From: Megachile rotundata
Taxonomy: Eukaryota > Arthropoda > Insecta > Hymenoptera > Megachilidae
Reading direction: 5' to 3'
Assembly (NCBI RefSeq): GCF_050947335.1
Contig: NC_134988.1
Location: forward strand, 4,216,001-4,280,000
DNA length: 64,000 nt
The notes under the pieces are model-generated. The model did not search any database. It was given only the letters and a program-made list of their open reading frames with translations, and was not told where the DNA came from. The position numbers were made by a program, and so were the translations under genes. This document shows, piece after piece, positions 12,474 through 24,207 of this stretch. Numbering within the stretch: position 1 is the first letter of the stretch; the number at the start of each line of letters is the position of its first letter.

Positions 12474-12958
12474 CGAGATGTGCCTATTAAATAACGAAAC
12501 TGACGTTGTAAAAAAATTTAATTTTAATTTCATTACTATTTACTTGTTGCCACCTTCAATATACACCCCTCCTCTATCTCTATAACGTTTCATGCGAATC
12601 CTCCATTGTTTGAAACAGTGCTAGAAGTGTTCTTTTATCAGCTCCTTCAGGACGCGTGCTGCTTTCTCTTTTGCAGCTTTAACGGACTCAAATCTTGTTC
12701 CTTTAATGTAGATTTCACCTTAGGAAACAGATAGGAGTCACACGCTGTAAAATCCAGTGAATAAGGCGGTTGGTCTAACACTGAGATACTGTACTTGACT
12801 AGAAATCTCGCGACAGACAATGCAAAATGTACTGGCGCATCTTTCGATTCTTTGTCAATTCCTATAGTTTCAGCAATCGCACGAACACTTAACCGACGAT
12901 CACATTGGACCAGATTACCAATTTTTTCGATATTGTCATCCATTTTGAAGTGAGATGA
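12474..12958 (-). pseudogene. Mariner transposase relic with internal deletion
   Basis: The minus-strand frame at 12943-12647 (98 codons) joins two parts of a mariner transposase. Residues 4-32 match the N-terminal helix-turn-helix region (RRLSVRAIAETIGIDKES). This is followed at once by the C-terminal catalytic part, with degraded DNAPAH (DAPVH), PPYSLDF in place of PPYSPDL, and CDSYLFPKVKS around the third catalytic aspartate. The middle of the protein, including the first catalytic aspartate, is missing. A mariner-like terminus, CGAGATGTGCCTATTAAA, sits at about 12474; the opposite terminus was not found. The family is confident; the copy is inactive. Confidence 0.85.
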
Positions 12959-12989
12959 CGATCCGGGTGTAAATCATCTCAGGAGATAT

Positions 12990-13170
12990 GAAGGTTATCT
13001 CCATTCTTTAAAATGGAACGGTATATTTTTTGGATATACTTCCGAATGAAACCCATCGAATTGAATGCTGACATTGAGTGCGTTTATACAACTTTTCATG
13101 AGAATTCCATATCTGTTTTCAAAATTAACGGGTCTCTGACGGTTCGTGAGATATTCGTATTTTAATGTTT
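12990..13170. repeat. Left arm of an imperfect inverted repeat
   Basis: Reverse-complement similarity to about 13530-13650: shared blocks include AATATCTCRCGAA, TTCTCATGAAAAGTTGTAT and TCGATGGG...ATTCGGAAGTA. The arms flank the piggyBac-type MITE at 13286-13509, so two copies of an older repeat lie head to head. Confidence 0.65.
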
Positions 13171-13285
13171 GAATTGCTTCTATAATTGTTCATGGAAACA
13201 CTAATGCAAAAGTGAAATACACGTATCAAAAGCTGACCTAACTTAACCTAACTTAATAAAACTTAACCTACCCTAACGTCATTAA

Positions 13286-13509
13286 CACGCTGAACACGAC
13301 GCCGATTTGCTCTGCTTTACGCTTAGCCGACAGCGAGTGAATACTTGCCGGCGCGAGCGCGATATTTGTGATGGGGAGAATAAACAGAGGATTATTTTCT
13401 TTTACTGTATTATGTTCCTTTTGAACTAGAGCAATGATGCCCTTACAAGTAGAACTGTATACACACTTGAAAAGACTGGAGGAAAGGTGCATAAAAGGTG
13501 CTCAACGTG
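13286..13509. mobile_element. PiggyBac-type MITE, 224 bp
   Basis: The element lies between TTAA sites (13282-13285 and 13510-13513). Its ends are inverted: CACGCTGAACACG on the left and GTGCTCAACGTG on the right (reverse complement CACGTTGAGCAC). TTAA target duplication with CAC-type termini is the hallmark of the piggyBac superfamily. No coding capacity. The termini resemble those of the longer element at 55156-55843, so it may be a related deletion derivative. Confidence 0.75.
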
Positions 13510-13529
13510 TTAATATTGGAATTGACTTT

Positions 13530-13650
13530 AAATGTGAATATCTCGCGAATCGTAAGAGTTCTCATGAAAAGTTGTATATGCACATAACATTTCAGCACCC
13601 AACTCGATGGGGGTTATTCGGAAGTACAGCCTATTTTTTCACTTATATTC
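13530..13650. repeat. Right arm of an imperfect inverted repeat
   Basis: Partner of 12990-13170; it matches its reverse complement over three blocks with small gaps between them. Confidence 0.6.
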
Positions 13651-13739
13651 TGATAGAGTATTTCAAGGGGAATATAATAATCAATTAGGAAAGTCATTCA
13701 TAATCCAAGTCGAGAGCAATTAAGAAGAAGAAGAATTTG

Positions 13740-14140
13740 GTCGAAGTGCAAATTCCTCAATTCCTAAACTGCTGAATTCCTAAATGGCTAAATTGCTAAA
13801 TTCCTAGATTCCTAAATTGCTGAATTCCTAAATAGCTAAATTGCTAAATTCCTAGATTCCTAAATTCCTAGATTCCTAGATTCCTAGATTCCTAAATTCC
13901 TAAATTCCTAAATTCCTAAATTCCTAAATTTCTAAATTCCTACATTCCTACATTTCTAAAACTTCTCAGTTTCTTAAATTCCAAAATTTATTAAATTTCT
14001 TTATCTTCTGACTCTTTTCATTTTCAAAATCCCAAATTATTAAATATTCGAATCTTTTTTCGAGTTTGCTAATCTTTAAGCTTCAAAATTTCTTAATTTT
14101 TCAATTAAGCACATTTTCTGTACTCCGAAATTTCTAAAAT
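13740..14140. repeat. Octamer-type AT-rich array (TTCCTAAA)n, partly decayed
   Basis: From about 13755 to 13950 the unit TTCCTAAA (with TTCCTAGA, TTGCTAAA and TTGCTGAA variants) repeats with an 8-bp period. After 13950 it decays into diffuse AAATTT-rich sequence. It has the same period as the arrays at 785 and 17220, but a different unit. Confidence 0.8.
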
Positions 14141-14159
14141 TTGAAATTCATAGATTAAA

Positions 14160-14690
14160 GACAATTTTTATTCTTTATTAATTACTTTTACTTTTTAATT
14201 CGTTTATTTTTGTACGTATAATATTAATTAAATAACTAATTAATAGTTATGTATACTGTTGTTTTACGTCAAAATATAGCATGATGGAGAGTTAATATTT
14301 AATCACCTAATTTAGGTAATTACCAAAGTTAGTTAATTATAAATTTATCAAGCAATGCGGATATCTGTATTTCAGACAAAAATAGCAGCATAATGTAATT
14401 CAAATGAAATGGAATAACAGCAACAAGTATAATTATCCCTTAACGGTTACACTTCGTCAAGACGACATTCCTCACATATTGGGACGTTCGAAACCCTAAC
14501 CACTAAAAATGTTTCTTACAAGAAGCTACACATTGTTTTAACTTAAAATAATTATTAATAACCTTTGGAAGTTATTTTAACATATTTCACAGTTGATTTC
14601 AGTGTTACGTACGCCGATGATTTCTATTCCTTGGAGATGAATATTCAAGAATAATCGAAGACCACCGCAAAGAGAAAATTTAGTCTTGCC
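14160..14690. other. AT-rich sequence, nothing recognised
   Basis: No open frame with features, no repeat edges and no RNA gene visible. Confidence 0.4.
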
Positions 14691-14699
14691 TAGCTTTCC

Positions 14700-15545
14700 C
14701 AGTTACCAGGGTTTCCTTATTACGCTTTGCTTGAGAATATCGGACCAATCGCGTTGATTCATTCCCACCGTTTTCACCACTACTCGTTTTCTACCCATTT
14801 TTTGGGTATAAAAAGGGTTATGGAGAAGACGCCTTGGTCCCATTTGATTTCTGAACGTCGTCTAACGTGGAACCTCTGTCCAAGCACCGTTAGAGTCATC
14901 GCGTTGAATCAAAAGAAGTCATTTCGAGCAAGATCGGGTTAGAGTCCCCTTCAAGCATTAATAACCATACAGTACCTATAGTTTACTGTTAGGCATTCTT
15001 CTAAAGTACTTTTGCGTCCCCGTTTCGCTTGTTTTTCGTTAAAACTAGGCAGGATTAGATTCTCGCTTTGCCGGAGTCGAAACTATTCAAACTCAACGTA
15101 AAGTAAATTCAAGATCATTCTTGTTATATCACTTTAACCGACAAATACACAGGACCATTTGTAATACCGGTTTTGGGAAAGAATATATTTTCAAACATTT
15201 ATTTTAAACTTAATTTTGCCTTTTGTTAATTATAACTAAAGTCCTAACAAACCCACCAGTCGGTATATCTAAGCCGCTCGAGGTATACTGGCATATCTTT
15301 GTTACAAGCACAAATACTAACATTTCCTGTGACTCCCGGCGTTAGCCATACGTCGGCAAGTTCACATACCATTTCCTGGGGCACCCGGCGTTAGCCATAC
15401 GTCGGCTCATGCCCGCGTCTATTTTCCTTTTCTGCCCAGGTTAAGTAACAAACCTGAGTTAGCCTAGTAACACTGCCTTTACCAAAATACAGCCCCCAGC
15501 CACGCGGCTGTGACCCCTCCGACTGTTACATACTTCAGTAACGCC
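14700..15545 (+). mobile_element. LTR-like promoter module, boundaries uncertain
   Basis: A more GC-rich stretch holds a TATA box (GGGTATAAAAAGGG, about 14807-14820) followed by sequence typical of a transcribed leader, then AT-rich DNA and a second GC-rich segment from 15250. TG...CA ends with a target duplication could not be fixed, so this is a tentative LTR or retroelement fragment. A 71-codon frame at 14727-14942 crosses the TATA box and is not credible. Confidence 0.35.
15338..15410. repeat. Short direct repeat, two copies
   Basis: The 20-base core CCCGGCGTTAGCCATACGTC occurs twice, starting near 15338 and 15388, each preceded by a similar 'ATTTCCTG' context. The 50-bp spacing suggests a local duplication inside the LTR-like segment. 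Confidence 0.8.
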
Positions 15546-17180
15546 GAGTAACGCTGTCCCGAATGAATAATTAGAAAATATCGATTTGCAATTATTTTTA
15601 TATATGATACACTTCCATACAGAAACAGAAAAATTGTGTATTCATAATTTTAAGCTAGTGAAACTATAAAAATATGAACATGGTTTCGTGAAAAATTAAG
15701 ATAATAATACATATAACCTGATATCGGTTTTTGACTTTTGCAACTATGTTTCACTTTAAAAAACCTGGAAAAATTACGGATTAATAATCATAAAGCACGT
15801 CTACTGTAAAAATATAAACGTGATCGCTTGATAATTCCTGTTTAAAAAATTTAAATACAAAAAATTTTTTTTAATATTTTTAAACTTTCAGAATTTTTTT
15901 AAAATTCATTTCGCGTTTGAAAATTCTGGGAAAATTAAAAAACACGTAAGCTATAGAGTAGAATATCCCTGATTTTTTTCAAAATTGTTGGTATGGTACA
16001 ACAAAAAATATAAAGCTTAAACTATAAATTACGTTTCGCCTTGTAACTACCCTTCAAGTACAGGTAGCTTGACAGTTGGCAAACATGATTTCCTTCGAAC
16101 AGTTTATTCACGTATATGTTTATGGATTAATTCGATCTAAAGGCACTTTTGAGATCCAGCTATACCCTTTAAACGTTGAATGTGAAAATAAATTCAGAAA
16201 CGCGAAAGAATTGAAAAATGCCGGTTTACACAGAAAAATTCAGAATTTTTTTGATTTTAGCTGAATACTCTTCAGATATAACAGTTTGAGGAAAAAAATA
16301 GTAAAAATACCAGGGTTTCGAAAAACGTAATTGCTCAGAGTTTCAGGAATAAAGTGGCTAAAATTGAAGCCAAATTTGCTGGGGTCGTTTCGTACTCAAG
16401 CGTGATCGTTAAGCGTTGAATAATGAAATTTGAGCAAATATTATTATGCATTAAATTATAAATAGGTAAATGAAAATTCTAATCGCTGCTGCTTATAATT
16501 GAAAATTCTAATACTGCAACATGCAGTATTAATTATATTTTCTAAGGTGGAAAGATGAAATTACGCATTTTAAACTTCATCTCACTGTGGTTCAATATAC
16601 TCAAGACGTTTAAAAAGAGCTATAGAGTATAATAAAAAAGTTTGATGCTTATTAAAGAAGTTTCGTAAATAATTTGAAGAGGTATTTTATACGGGATTAA
16701 AACTCTAAGTTTATTATTTAGTTTAGCCTCGTTAAAATAGGTATAAACTTTTTTTACTTGAAACATAGCCATATCACTATCTGAAAAACTAATTGTATTT
16801 TTTAATACGTGTCCACTGAATATTTTGCGCAATTTTTTATTGGGTATATTTATACTTCTGAATGCGAAGTGCACTTCATTATTAAAAATATACTTCCTAG
16901 AAGGACTAAAAATTTTAAATTAAATTTTAAAACAAAGAACTAAAAATTTTCGGGGAAAGTATACCGAATTATTATAATATTTAAAATTTTAATGTTCGTG
17001 CTTCGCAATTGTATTAATACAATCAGGATTCATTAATTTTAATTTTAATGGTCATTGATCGGACCATCGCTTTAAATGTTGCAACAATGTTAACATTTTT
17101 GATATTGCTTATGCAATATTCAGCAACAATCGTATACTGTTTAATTATTCTTTTTATGGAGTATTTGAATCTGCATTCTG
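15546..17180. other. AT-rich sequence, nothing recognised
   Basis: Open frames of 62-84 codons exist on both strands (for example 16076-16264 plus and 16620-16874 minus), but they show no domain, no splice pattern and no compositional contrast. Confidence 0.4.
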
Positions 17181-17214
17181 ATTCTTGAAAATTTAATGAT
17201 TTAAAAATATAGAA

Positions 17215-17345
17215 AAACAAAAATTAGAAATGTAGAAATGTAGAGACGTGGAAATATAGAAACGTGGAAATGTAGAAACGTGGAAATGTAGAAATGTGGA
17301 AATGTAAAAGTGTAGAAATGTAACAGTGTAGAAATGTACAAGTGT
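17215..17345. repeat. Octamer array (GAAATGTA / GAAACGTG)n
   Basis: Units alternate between GAAATGTA, GAAATGTG, GAAACGTG and GAAATATA with a strict 8-bp step for about 130 bp, then decay into diffuse AAATTT-rich sequence up to about 17460. A third independent array of the same period in this window. Confidence 0.85.
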
Positions 17346-17480
17346 AGAGATATAGAGACACAGAAATTAGAAATTAGAAATTTCTTGATTTAGAAATTTG
17401 AAAATTTGAAAATTCAAAAATTTACTCATTTAGAAACTTAAATTTGCAAAATTTATAAATGAAGAAATTTAAGAATATAC

Positions 17481-18622
17481 TGTTACGTCCCGGATGGTAC
17501 CTTTGCTGATATCAATATGAAGGTCCGGAATCGCTCTTGAATTGACAATCTTTTAGACCACGCGGTAAGTGCGCCCGTCGTATGTCAGGGATCCCAGGGT
17601 GTACAAGTATGACACAGTACTTACCCGAAGCTTCCTCCTTAACTTTTACAATAGATTTCTCGTCTCTGATCCTTAGGTAGTAGATCTTTCGCTGTGATCT
17701 TCTTCACAGGTATATCAATAGGTAATAACTGATACTTTACTTCGCGGATAACTGGTCGCAATGTAGGGGCTAGACAGGGTAGGTATAGGGTGCGTAGGAT
17801 CTTACATAATTGGTATCTACGACCTCCTCGTCTTTGTCTCCCCATGAGCTGACTAAAGATGCAAAGGCATCAAACACATCATATGCGCACCGTGCGGCTA
17901 TGTCACGCACCACCGTGGCGATGTGAATTTCCTATCTCGACTTCACAATATAATGAATCTCGTGCGGCTATGTCTCGCACCACCAGATCCAGCGTAATTG
18001 AGTATACGCATTTTAAATAATCAAAAGCTCTTAAAGAGATTTCGGGTTTATAGGAAATGATTAAAGGCGAAAATAACTAAATATAAAATATATTCAATAC
18101 TAAAGATGATGCCGGAATATAAACTAATACAAATGAACTTATAATTGTAAAATAAATGAAACGCGTAGTGAGGAGTTGGTAGGAAATGGGTGGAATTGGG
18201 ATGGGAACTATCAAAGTCCAGCACGAGGGGATCGAACCCTGTGACTAGTCGGACTGCTACTGTTCGCGAAGCTACTCGAACTGGGCTTTTTATATTGCCC
18301 GGTGGTGTCAGAAGAGAAGATAAAGGGAGATTAGTTACGATCTGTTATTGTCTAGAGATTGCGTGATGTAAATAGAGGTTCGCGGAATTAGATAGGGATG
18401 TACGTAGCAGGATGCTTAGGTTAAGATAAAGGGTGAACTTGAAGACCTAGGAGTAAAGGAATGTGAAACTTATGCTATCTTATTTATAACGTACGCGGGA
18501 CTTGTCTTATACTAATTATGTCAGAAACGCAGTATACATATATGTACTTAATAATAATAATAATAATCCTTAGACAAATAGTCCTTAAGCAACTAGATCA
18601 AACGTCGTCGCACGACGTCACA
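17481..18622 (-). mobile_element. Solo LTR, about 1.14 kb
   Basis: The segment starts TGTTACGTCC and ends CACGACGTCACA, so it has TG...CA ends and inverted termini (TGTTACGTC versus TGTGACGTC when read from the other side). ATAC directly flanks both sides (17477-17480 and 18623-18626), a 4-bp target duplication. Base composition is clearly richer in GC than the flanks. On the minus strand a TATA box (CAATATAAAAAGCCC, near 18285-18300) suggests that transcription runs leftward. A degenerate direct repeat of GTGCGGCTATGTC occurs at about 17889 and 17961. No internal gag-pol follows on either side. The termini and target size fit a Ty3/gypsy-type element. Confidence 0.8.
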
Positions 18623-18626
18623 ATAC

Positions 18627-18845
18627 AAATATAGAAATATAACAATTTGAAAATGTGAAAAGTGAAAAATTAAGAAATCTGAAAATTTAGAAATTAAGAA
18701 ATTCAATAATTTGAAATTTTAAGAATTTAAAAATATAGAAATTTGAAAATATGAAAATATAAAAACTTAAAAATGTTGAAGTTTAAAAATTTAGAAACAT
18801 AGAAATTAGAAAATTTGAAGATTTACAAATAAAAAACCTTACAAT
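18627..18845. repeat. Diffuse AT-rich degenerate repeat
   Basis: GAAAATTTAGAAATT-like words recur with 8-10 base spacing immediately beside the solo LTR. The same kind of sequence flanks the LTR on its left (17345-17460), so the retroelement probably inserted into a pre-existing array. Confidence 0.6.
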
Positions 18846-19537
18846 CGACACTCCATCTAGTACTATACTTTGCTCTCCAAAAACTGTTATTGCATATGTC
18901 GATACCGAAACACTAAGGGATTTAGAATCCTTTTGACTGGTTATTGGATTATTCAGGACTGGAGTGTCTTTCAGTCCCGAACAAACGCAAGGAAATCTTG
19001 AGAGGTTCTTTTCTTTCGTTACTCAGCAGTCAATGCGTTTCCCAGACATCGGTGTAAGCCGTCTTTGCGACACGAAAGCCACCAGATAATCATGAATAAC
19101 CAATTCATTTTCGCGACATTGAACGCGTGTCAACTGGCTGGTTGTAACGCGGAAATAGCTTCAGTGACTCTCGTCGTTCGAGGATCCATCCGAAGAGCAC
19201 TTGAATAGTTTATTAGCGGTGGAACATTGCCCGGATTAGCTTTTATTTCTCCCGTTCTTGAAACGGTACCCTTCAACTCACTATCGGAACTATACAGGGT
19301 GTGTTATTGGGACTTCTGAGTCGTGATTTAAGCGAATATCAACCCTCTCTTAACCACGCGCGGATATACAAGATACACGGTTGACCTCTTACAAAATAAT
19401 TACAAATTTGATAATTATACAAATGAACGTTACAAAGATCTGCCATTAAATTGTGCATAAAAATTCGCATAAAATCCTCTTACTTATTGACATTTATTCT
19501 TATTGAAGAGAAGATGAAAATAGACTGATATCAAAAT
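18846..19537. other. Unique-looking sequence, nothing recognised
   Basis: GC-balanced in places (18950-19350), but no open frame over 60 codons. A CAGGGTGTG motif near 19296 could be an isolated transposon end. Confidence 0.35.
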
Positions 19538-19539
19538 TA

Positions 19540-20017
19540 AGGTGAAGTGGGGTAAGTGCAGACTGGTTTTTGTAAAGTTGGTATTTTCAATCAGCTATGT
19601 AAATACTTAACGCTATCGATATCGAACGCTTTGCACAATTATTACTATTTAATTAATATTAACTAGGACCTTAATTTTCCTTAATTTTGATTTTGATAGG
19701 AAATTGTTTAAAATGCCAACTGCATTTTCCCCGAAAATGGGGTAAGAGCATAACTTGAAGTTAAATACTTTGAAACTTTATTCCATGTGCAATGGGGCAA
19801 GAACAGAATAATTAACTAATCTGCTATAAAATACTTTTTACTGCATTATGCGAGTACTCTATACTGCAAACAAGTACTCTTAGCTGAAATATAAAAGGGG
19901 ATATAGTGAAAGAAAACAAGGAAACAAACATACTAAATGGAGAAATTTCGCTTATATTGTAATAAAAATAGCCTATATACGCACTTGCCCCGTTTACGAA
20001 CTTACCTCACTTCACCT
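19540..20017 (-). mobile_element. TA-flanked MITE, copy B (inverted)
   Basis: Starts AGGTGAAGTGGGGTAAGT after TA (19538-19539) and ends CTTACCTCACTTCACCT before TA (20018-20019). It is the reverse-orientation equivalent of copies A and C along its whole length, about 478 bp. No coding sequence. Confidence 0.88.
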
Positions 20018-20091
20018 TAAGTGAAATGAACGAACACAAACAGAGAAGTTATAAAATGACACAGACACTACTGAAAAAATCATATAAATTA

Positions 20092-20673
20092 TTAGGTTGT
20101 TCGGAAAGTAATTTCGTTTTTTCTCAACAGAGGATTTAATTGTATTTTTTTACAGCTACCTTCACATTTAAGCCGCAAATCATTATACATTTTAACAACT
20201 GATATATCAAGGCCTTTTTATGAGAAATTTCCATTGATTCTATGCAGTAGTTTTTGGTTGGTGCCCCATTAAATGTGAAAAGAGAAAAGCATATTTTACT
20301 TTTTTACTATCGTGAAGGTAAAAATGCTGTTCAAGCAAGAAAAAAATTGTCAGACGTGTATAGAGAAGACGTATTAACAGAACGACAGTGCCAAAACTGC
20401 TTATTATTATTTATTCCGATCACTAAAGAATTTTTTAAACGGTACAACCTTCACTTCAAACGAGGAGGTGAAAATTCACTTGCATCAATTTTTTGCCAGC
20501 AAGGAACAAAAATTTTATGAACGTGGAATTATGTTACTGTCAGAAAGATGGTAAAGTGCATTGGACCAGAATTGACAATATGTAATAGAATAAAATATTT
20601 ATTCATTATAAGAAAATCGTCTTTCGTTTCATCGAAAAAAAAAAAAAATGAAATGACTTTCCGAACAACCCAA
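20092..20673 (+). mobile_element. Deleted mariner element with intact ends
   Basis: A 582-bp element lies between TA dinucleotides (20090-20091 and 20674-20675). Its terminal inverted repeats are TTAGGTTGTTCGGAAAGT and, from the other end, TTGGGTTGTTCGGAAAGT. Inside, the plus frame at 20254-20520 retains the N-terminal DNA-binding part (HILLFYYREGKNAVQARKK, beginning the mariner helix-turn-helix). It then jumps to the transposase C-terminus in a shifted frame, with FFASKEQKFYERGIM-type sequence near 20490-20530 in the other frame. The catalytic centre is deleted. A full-length mariner is about 1.3 kb, so over half is gone, yet the ends remain usable in principle by a transposase in trans. Confidence 0.88.
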
Positions 20674-20679
20674 TAGTAC

Positions 20680-21320
20680 TGTCGTTCTTATCTGTTTTCA
20701 ATTTTCTACAAATTTTTAAGAATGGCATTCGAAAACAAAATAATTATTCATATGTGACAATATTCTTCTAATTATTAAAGTATGTTTACCTATTTTCCTA
20801 CATTGGACATTCTTTACAGGATCTGTACAATATTTATCATGTTCACCGAAATGGATCACAGTTGTGACACGTTGACACGGGTAACTCACACGATAAATCG
20901 TAAAATGGAGAAATCTACGATGCGAGACATCTGGTAGACAAACAATTAGAACGAAGTCGGTGAAAATGTAAGGCAAGTGTAATAGGTTCGGAGTACGGTC
21001 AGACAATCAGAACGAAGAGTTGATAGAACACCAGGCAGGCAGAACTGTACCGTTGAGTGGTCAGACAAATAAAATATGCACAACAGGTAGTCAGACAAGT
21101 TGTTAACAGTAGAGTACAGAAGAATCTCGATATGAGCAAATCTTTCGGATCTGAAGTTTAGTTTGTATGGTATAATTCCTACATTGATTGAAGTTTAGTA
21201 GATGTAGAAAAGAACAGCAAGCAAAGGAATCGACCGAGCGTACAGAACCATAATGTATCGGTGAAATACCAACGCAAGAATAAAACTTTTATATTCTTTA
21301 TTCTTTTATCATGAAATTTT
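20680..21320. other. Unique-looking sequence, nothing recognised
   Basis: Contains a 96-codon minus frame (21006-20716) without recognisable domain or splice signals. No repeat detected. Confidence 0.35.
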
Positions 21321-21326
21321 TATTAA

Positions 21327-21716
21327 TGTGGGATCGGTTTATTCGATGTTCATCGAATACGATCGGGCGCGAACGGGCGAGCGGGAAACGCGGACAATTG
21401 GCGCCAAGATAATTCGGCGTTACTACGAGTTGGCGCGAAAATTAGCGAGGGAACAAAGAAGCGATTAGCAATTGTTTCGTTTTACGCGGGAATTGGTAAC
21501 GAATAAGGAAAACGGCGTGGCGTCGCGGGACAGTCCAGTCGTAACCGTTGAAGTAGCACGTTGTTCGAAAAGTTGTCCGAAAAGTTGTAGCCTAAGTGTT
21601 TGTATTTGTTTTTTTATATTCCTGTTGATTCTTATACCCTTGTTAAATTATTAAAATTATTGTTATTCCCAAAAAACTTTTTAATTCCGTCAACCTCGAT
21701 AATTTCCGATCCTACA
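21327..21716. mobile_element. 390-bp TTAA-flanked element (solo LTR or MITE), copy 1
   Basis: Begins TGTGGGATCGG and ends CCGATCCTACA, giving an 11-bp inverted end (16 bp with the flanking ATTAA/TTAAT). It is bounded on both sides by TTAA. A homologous copy lies at 54058-54440 with the same boundaries. The TG...CA ends, internal GC-rich half (GGCGCCAAG, GATCGGGCGCGA) and AT-rich 3' half resemble a small LTR. TTAA targets at both loci would instead fit a piggyBac-type MITE. The 60-codon frame inside (21472-21654) is not conserved as protein between copies. Confidence 0.75.
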
Positions 21717-21720
21717 TTAA

Positions 21721-24205
21721 TATATTTGTGATAATGTCGTGACTAAAATGGGACCATATATGATGGAATTCGGAACGTATTTACTTCTAATTTCAGACGT
21801 TTTGCCTGTACAGGGTGTTCCATTTAAGTTGACATTCTAAAAAATCTCAAATGCATGTAATTTAAGAAAAACAAACTGACACGTGTCCTTTAGCATTTCG
21901 AGTCAAATGGCATTACTCATTTTTTAATGCATGGACGTCTTCGAGGTTATTTCAAGGTTATCTTGTCTCTTTTTGACATAAGTCCATATTTCTTGTTCCG
22001 GAATTATATTCTACGCGAAGAAATGCACGACTCTTGTTTGATATATTTTGTTGTAAGTACAATAATGAAGACTTAAGACTGGATTATTGACATATACATA
22101 ATGTGTAAACCGTATCAATAATTGGAACATAAAATGTAATCTCTTTCACTAATTGCAACGGAAAAGAATGCTCATGAAATGTATGATAAGTGAAGAATGA
22201 AATTAATTTCTGACATTGTTCGGAAACAAATATAACAATTAATTATCCCAAGCAAATTATAATAATATGTACATTTACGAATAATTGAATAGATACAGTA
22301 AATTAAGCAGTGACATGAACATTGATTATATTTACGTAAAATAGAGTCAATAGACTCATGTCAATATTAGGAAACAATTTTGGAGCATCGATTATTGATC
22401 CCTGTAATTATTGAATTTACAACAAGAAATATTTAATATATAAAATTTCGTTCTTGGAGTCTATAATACAATATAAATTAAGTAGAATTGATTGTAACCT
22501 AACCTATAATAAAAGTTGTGTGAAAGAAGTATTAAAAATATAGAAGTGAATAACGCATTGATATTATAAACAATTCAACACGATTTTTCATCTTTGCCGA
22601 CTGTTACAAGTGCAACGTCTCATTTTCTTTTCATCCGCCATTCTTCTTTGCATTCGAAATTTAGTATCGTCAATTAAAGCAGTAAATTTAATCCAAATTA
22701 TATTGCATTTGCCCTCATCTTAAACAGAATAATTTAAAAGAGAATTAGTAAAAGATTGATAACAAAGAAATAAAAATAAAAGACTTGCATTGGTATTGTC
22801 TCACGAAAATACCTTAACCCAAATAACAACCGTGGTGGTAATACTCGATATTAAATTTACAAGGCCTCGAATTTTTTTTGGAAAAAACAAAATTACACTT
22901 ACCCGCGCAAACATTGCAGCAGGCGCACATACCGGCGCGCTCCCACGTTCATATGTATACCTGCATATACACGGCACACATACACACGAACTCAAACACA
23001 CAAGAGGAAACGTAAATTCAACCTTCTCAGACCAAAGCATTTTTTAAAAATTTAGCAATGATACCGGTAAATGTAGAGACACAAACTTTTTTACCCAACA
23101 AACGTATTAGTCGCGGATCGGAGTAGTAATGACGTTTCCTTAACTCTTTTCGTTCAAATTCCAAAGTTTGATCCATCAGTTCATAGGGAACAAAGAATCG
23201 GCGCCATTTGAAACTTCGCATACATTTTGTGGGCAATGTGAGCTTAAAAAAAAACCTAGGCATAATCATTACAATACTTATTGACAAAGATACCGTAACT
23301 TTTGTAATGTGAGCAAAAAACGCCGTTTTTTGACGTTTTTTTACATCAATATTAAGCATACAAAAAAAAAATTTAATCAAAAACTGATATACCCATCGTA
23401 AAGGGTATATTCTCCGCTTTCTGGAACCGTATTTACAATTTCTGTTCGATGGTGGGTTCATGAGATAATGACTATCAAAGGAAAAAGCGTCATTTCGGCT
23501 TTGGTAGCTCATAACTTTGCGACCGATCGTCGAAACGAACTTCATGGACGTGAAAATTATAGGGGAAGGAACAAGGAACAGCAGTCTAGAAGTGGCATTA
23601 ATCAGAAAAATTTTTCCATGTCTTTACAAACCTTAAAAAAAAGAAAAAAAATTCTAAAATTTTTTCATCGCGATTTTTTGTATATTTTGTTAATGATAAT
23701 GGGCTCAAAAAATTTTTGAGATAAAGAGTCGAAAACTAGAGACCTGAAGCTTCGAAATGACTATTCTCGATGTCTTCTGTGATGAATTTCAACGGAGGCA
23801 GAGCAATTTGAAAATGACCTAAAAATTTAAGGAATTTTTCTGTTCCCTTAATTTTTTTGACTAGTGTATTTCTCGACGAGCAGACTTATATCGCGATTAA
23901 CTTTTTATGACTCCATTTTCTTCTTGAGCGCAACGATGATTTCAAAGGGGCATACTCTATTTTTTATAGTGGAATTACATATTTTTTCTTACATCAATCT
24001 TTTCAGGACATTCTGTGTATAAACGTATTAAAGTATAATTTTAAAAAACCAACATTTTGTGTGAACATTTATGAATATTTGCTTTTGTTTAAGAGTTATT
24101 AAAATAGCACAGATCATGTGTAGATTACTAGGTTACTAGCGATTTAGGAATTCAGGGAATTAGTATGCAAACTTGAAAATACAGGAATTTGAGGATTCAG
24201 AGATA
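21721..24205. other. Intergenic sequence with isolated transposon ends
   Basis: A CAGGGTGTTCCATTTAAG terminus is at about 21816. A Tc1-like terminus reads, from the right, TACACTAGTCAAAAAAATTA at about 23866-23885. Open frames at 22790-23047 (plus) and 23027-23545 (minus, 172 codons) show no domain and are interrupted by A/T runs; I do not support them as genes. The sequence 23450-23560 is GC-balanced and may be the interior of a Tc1-type non-autonomous element. Confidence 0.35.
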
Positions 24206-24207
24206 TA

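Noticed and set aside
15300..15535. Second solo LTR bounded by TGTTACA words
   Set aside because: The boundary words are direct rather than inverted and the flanks share no target duplication.
18225..18300. tRNA-like T-arm, GGGTTCGATCCCC on the minus strand
   Set aside because: The T-loop word is good, but no matching acceptor stem, D-arm or anticodon stem can be formed upstream, and it lies inside the solo LTR downstream of its TATA box.
23027..23545. 172-codon minus-strand frame
   Set aside because: No domain, several A/T-run-encoded lysine/phenylalanine stretches, and proximity to a Tc1-type terminus suggest non-coding repeat sequence.
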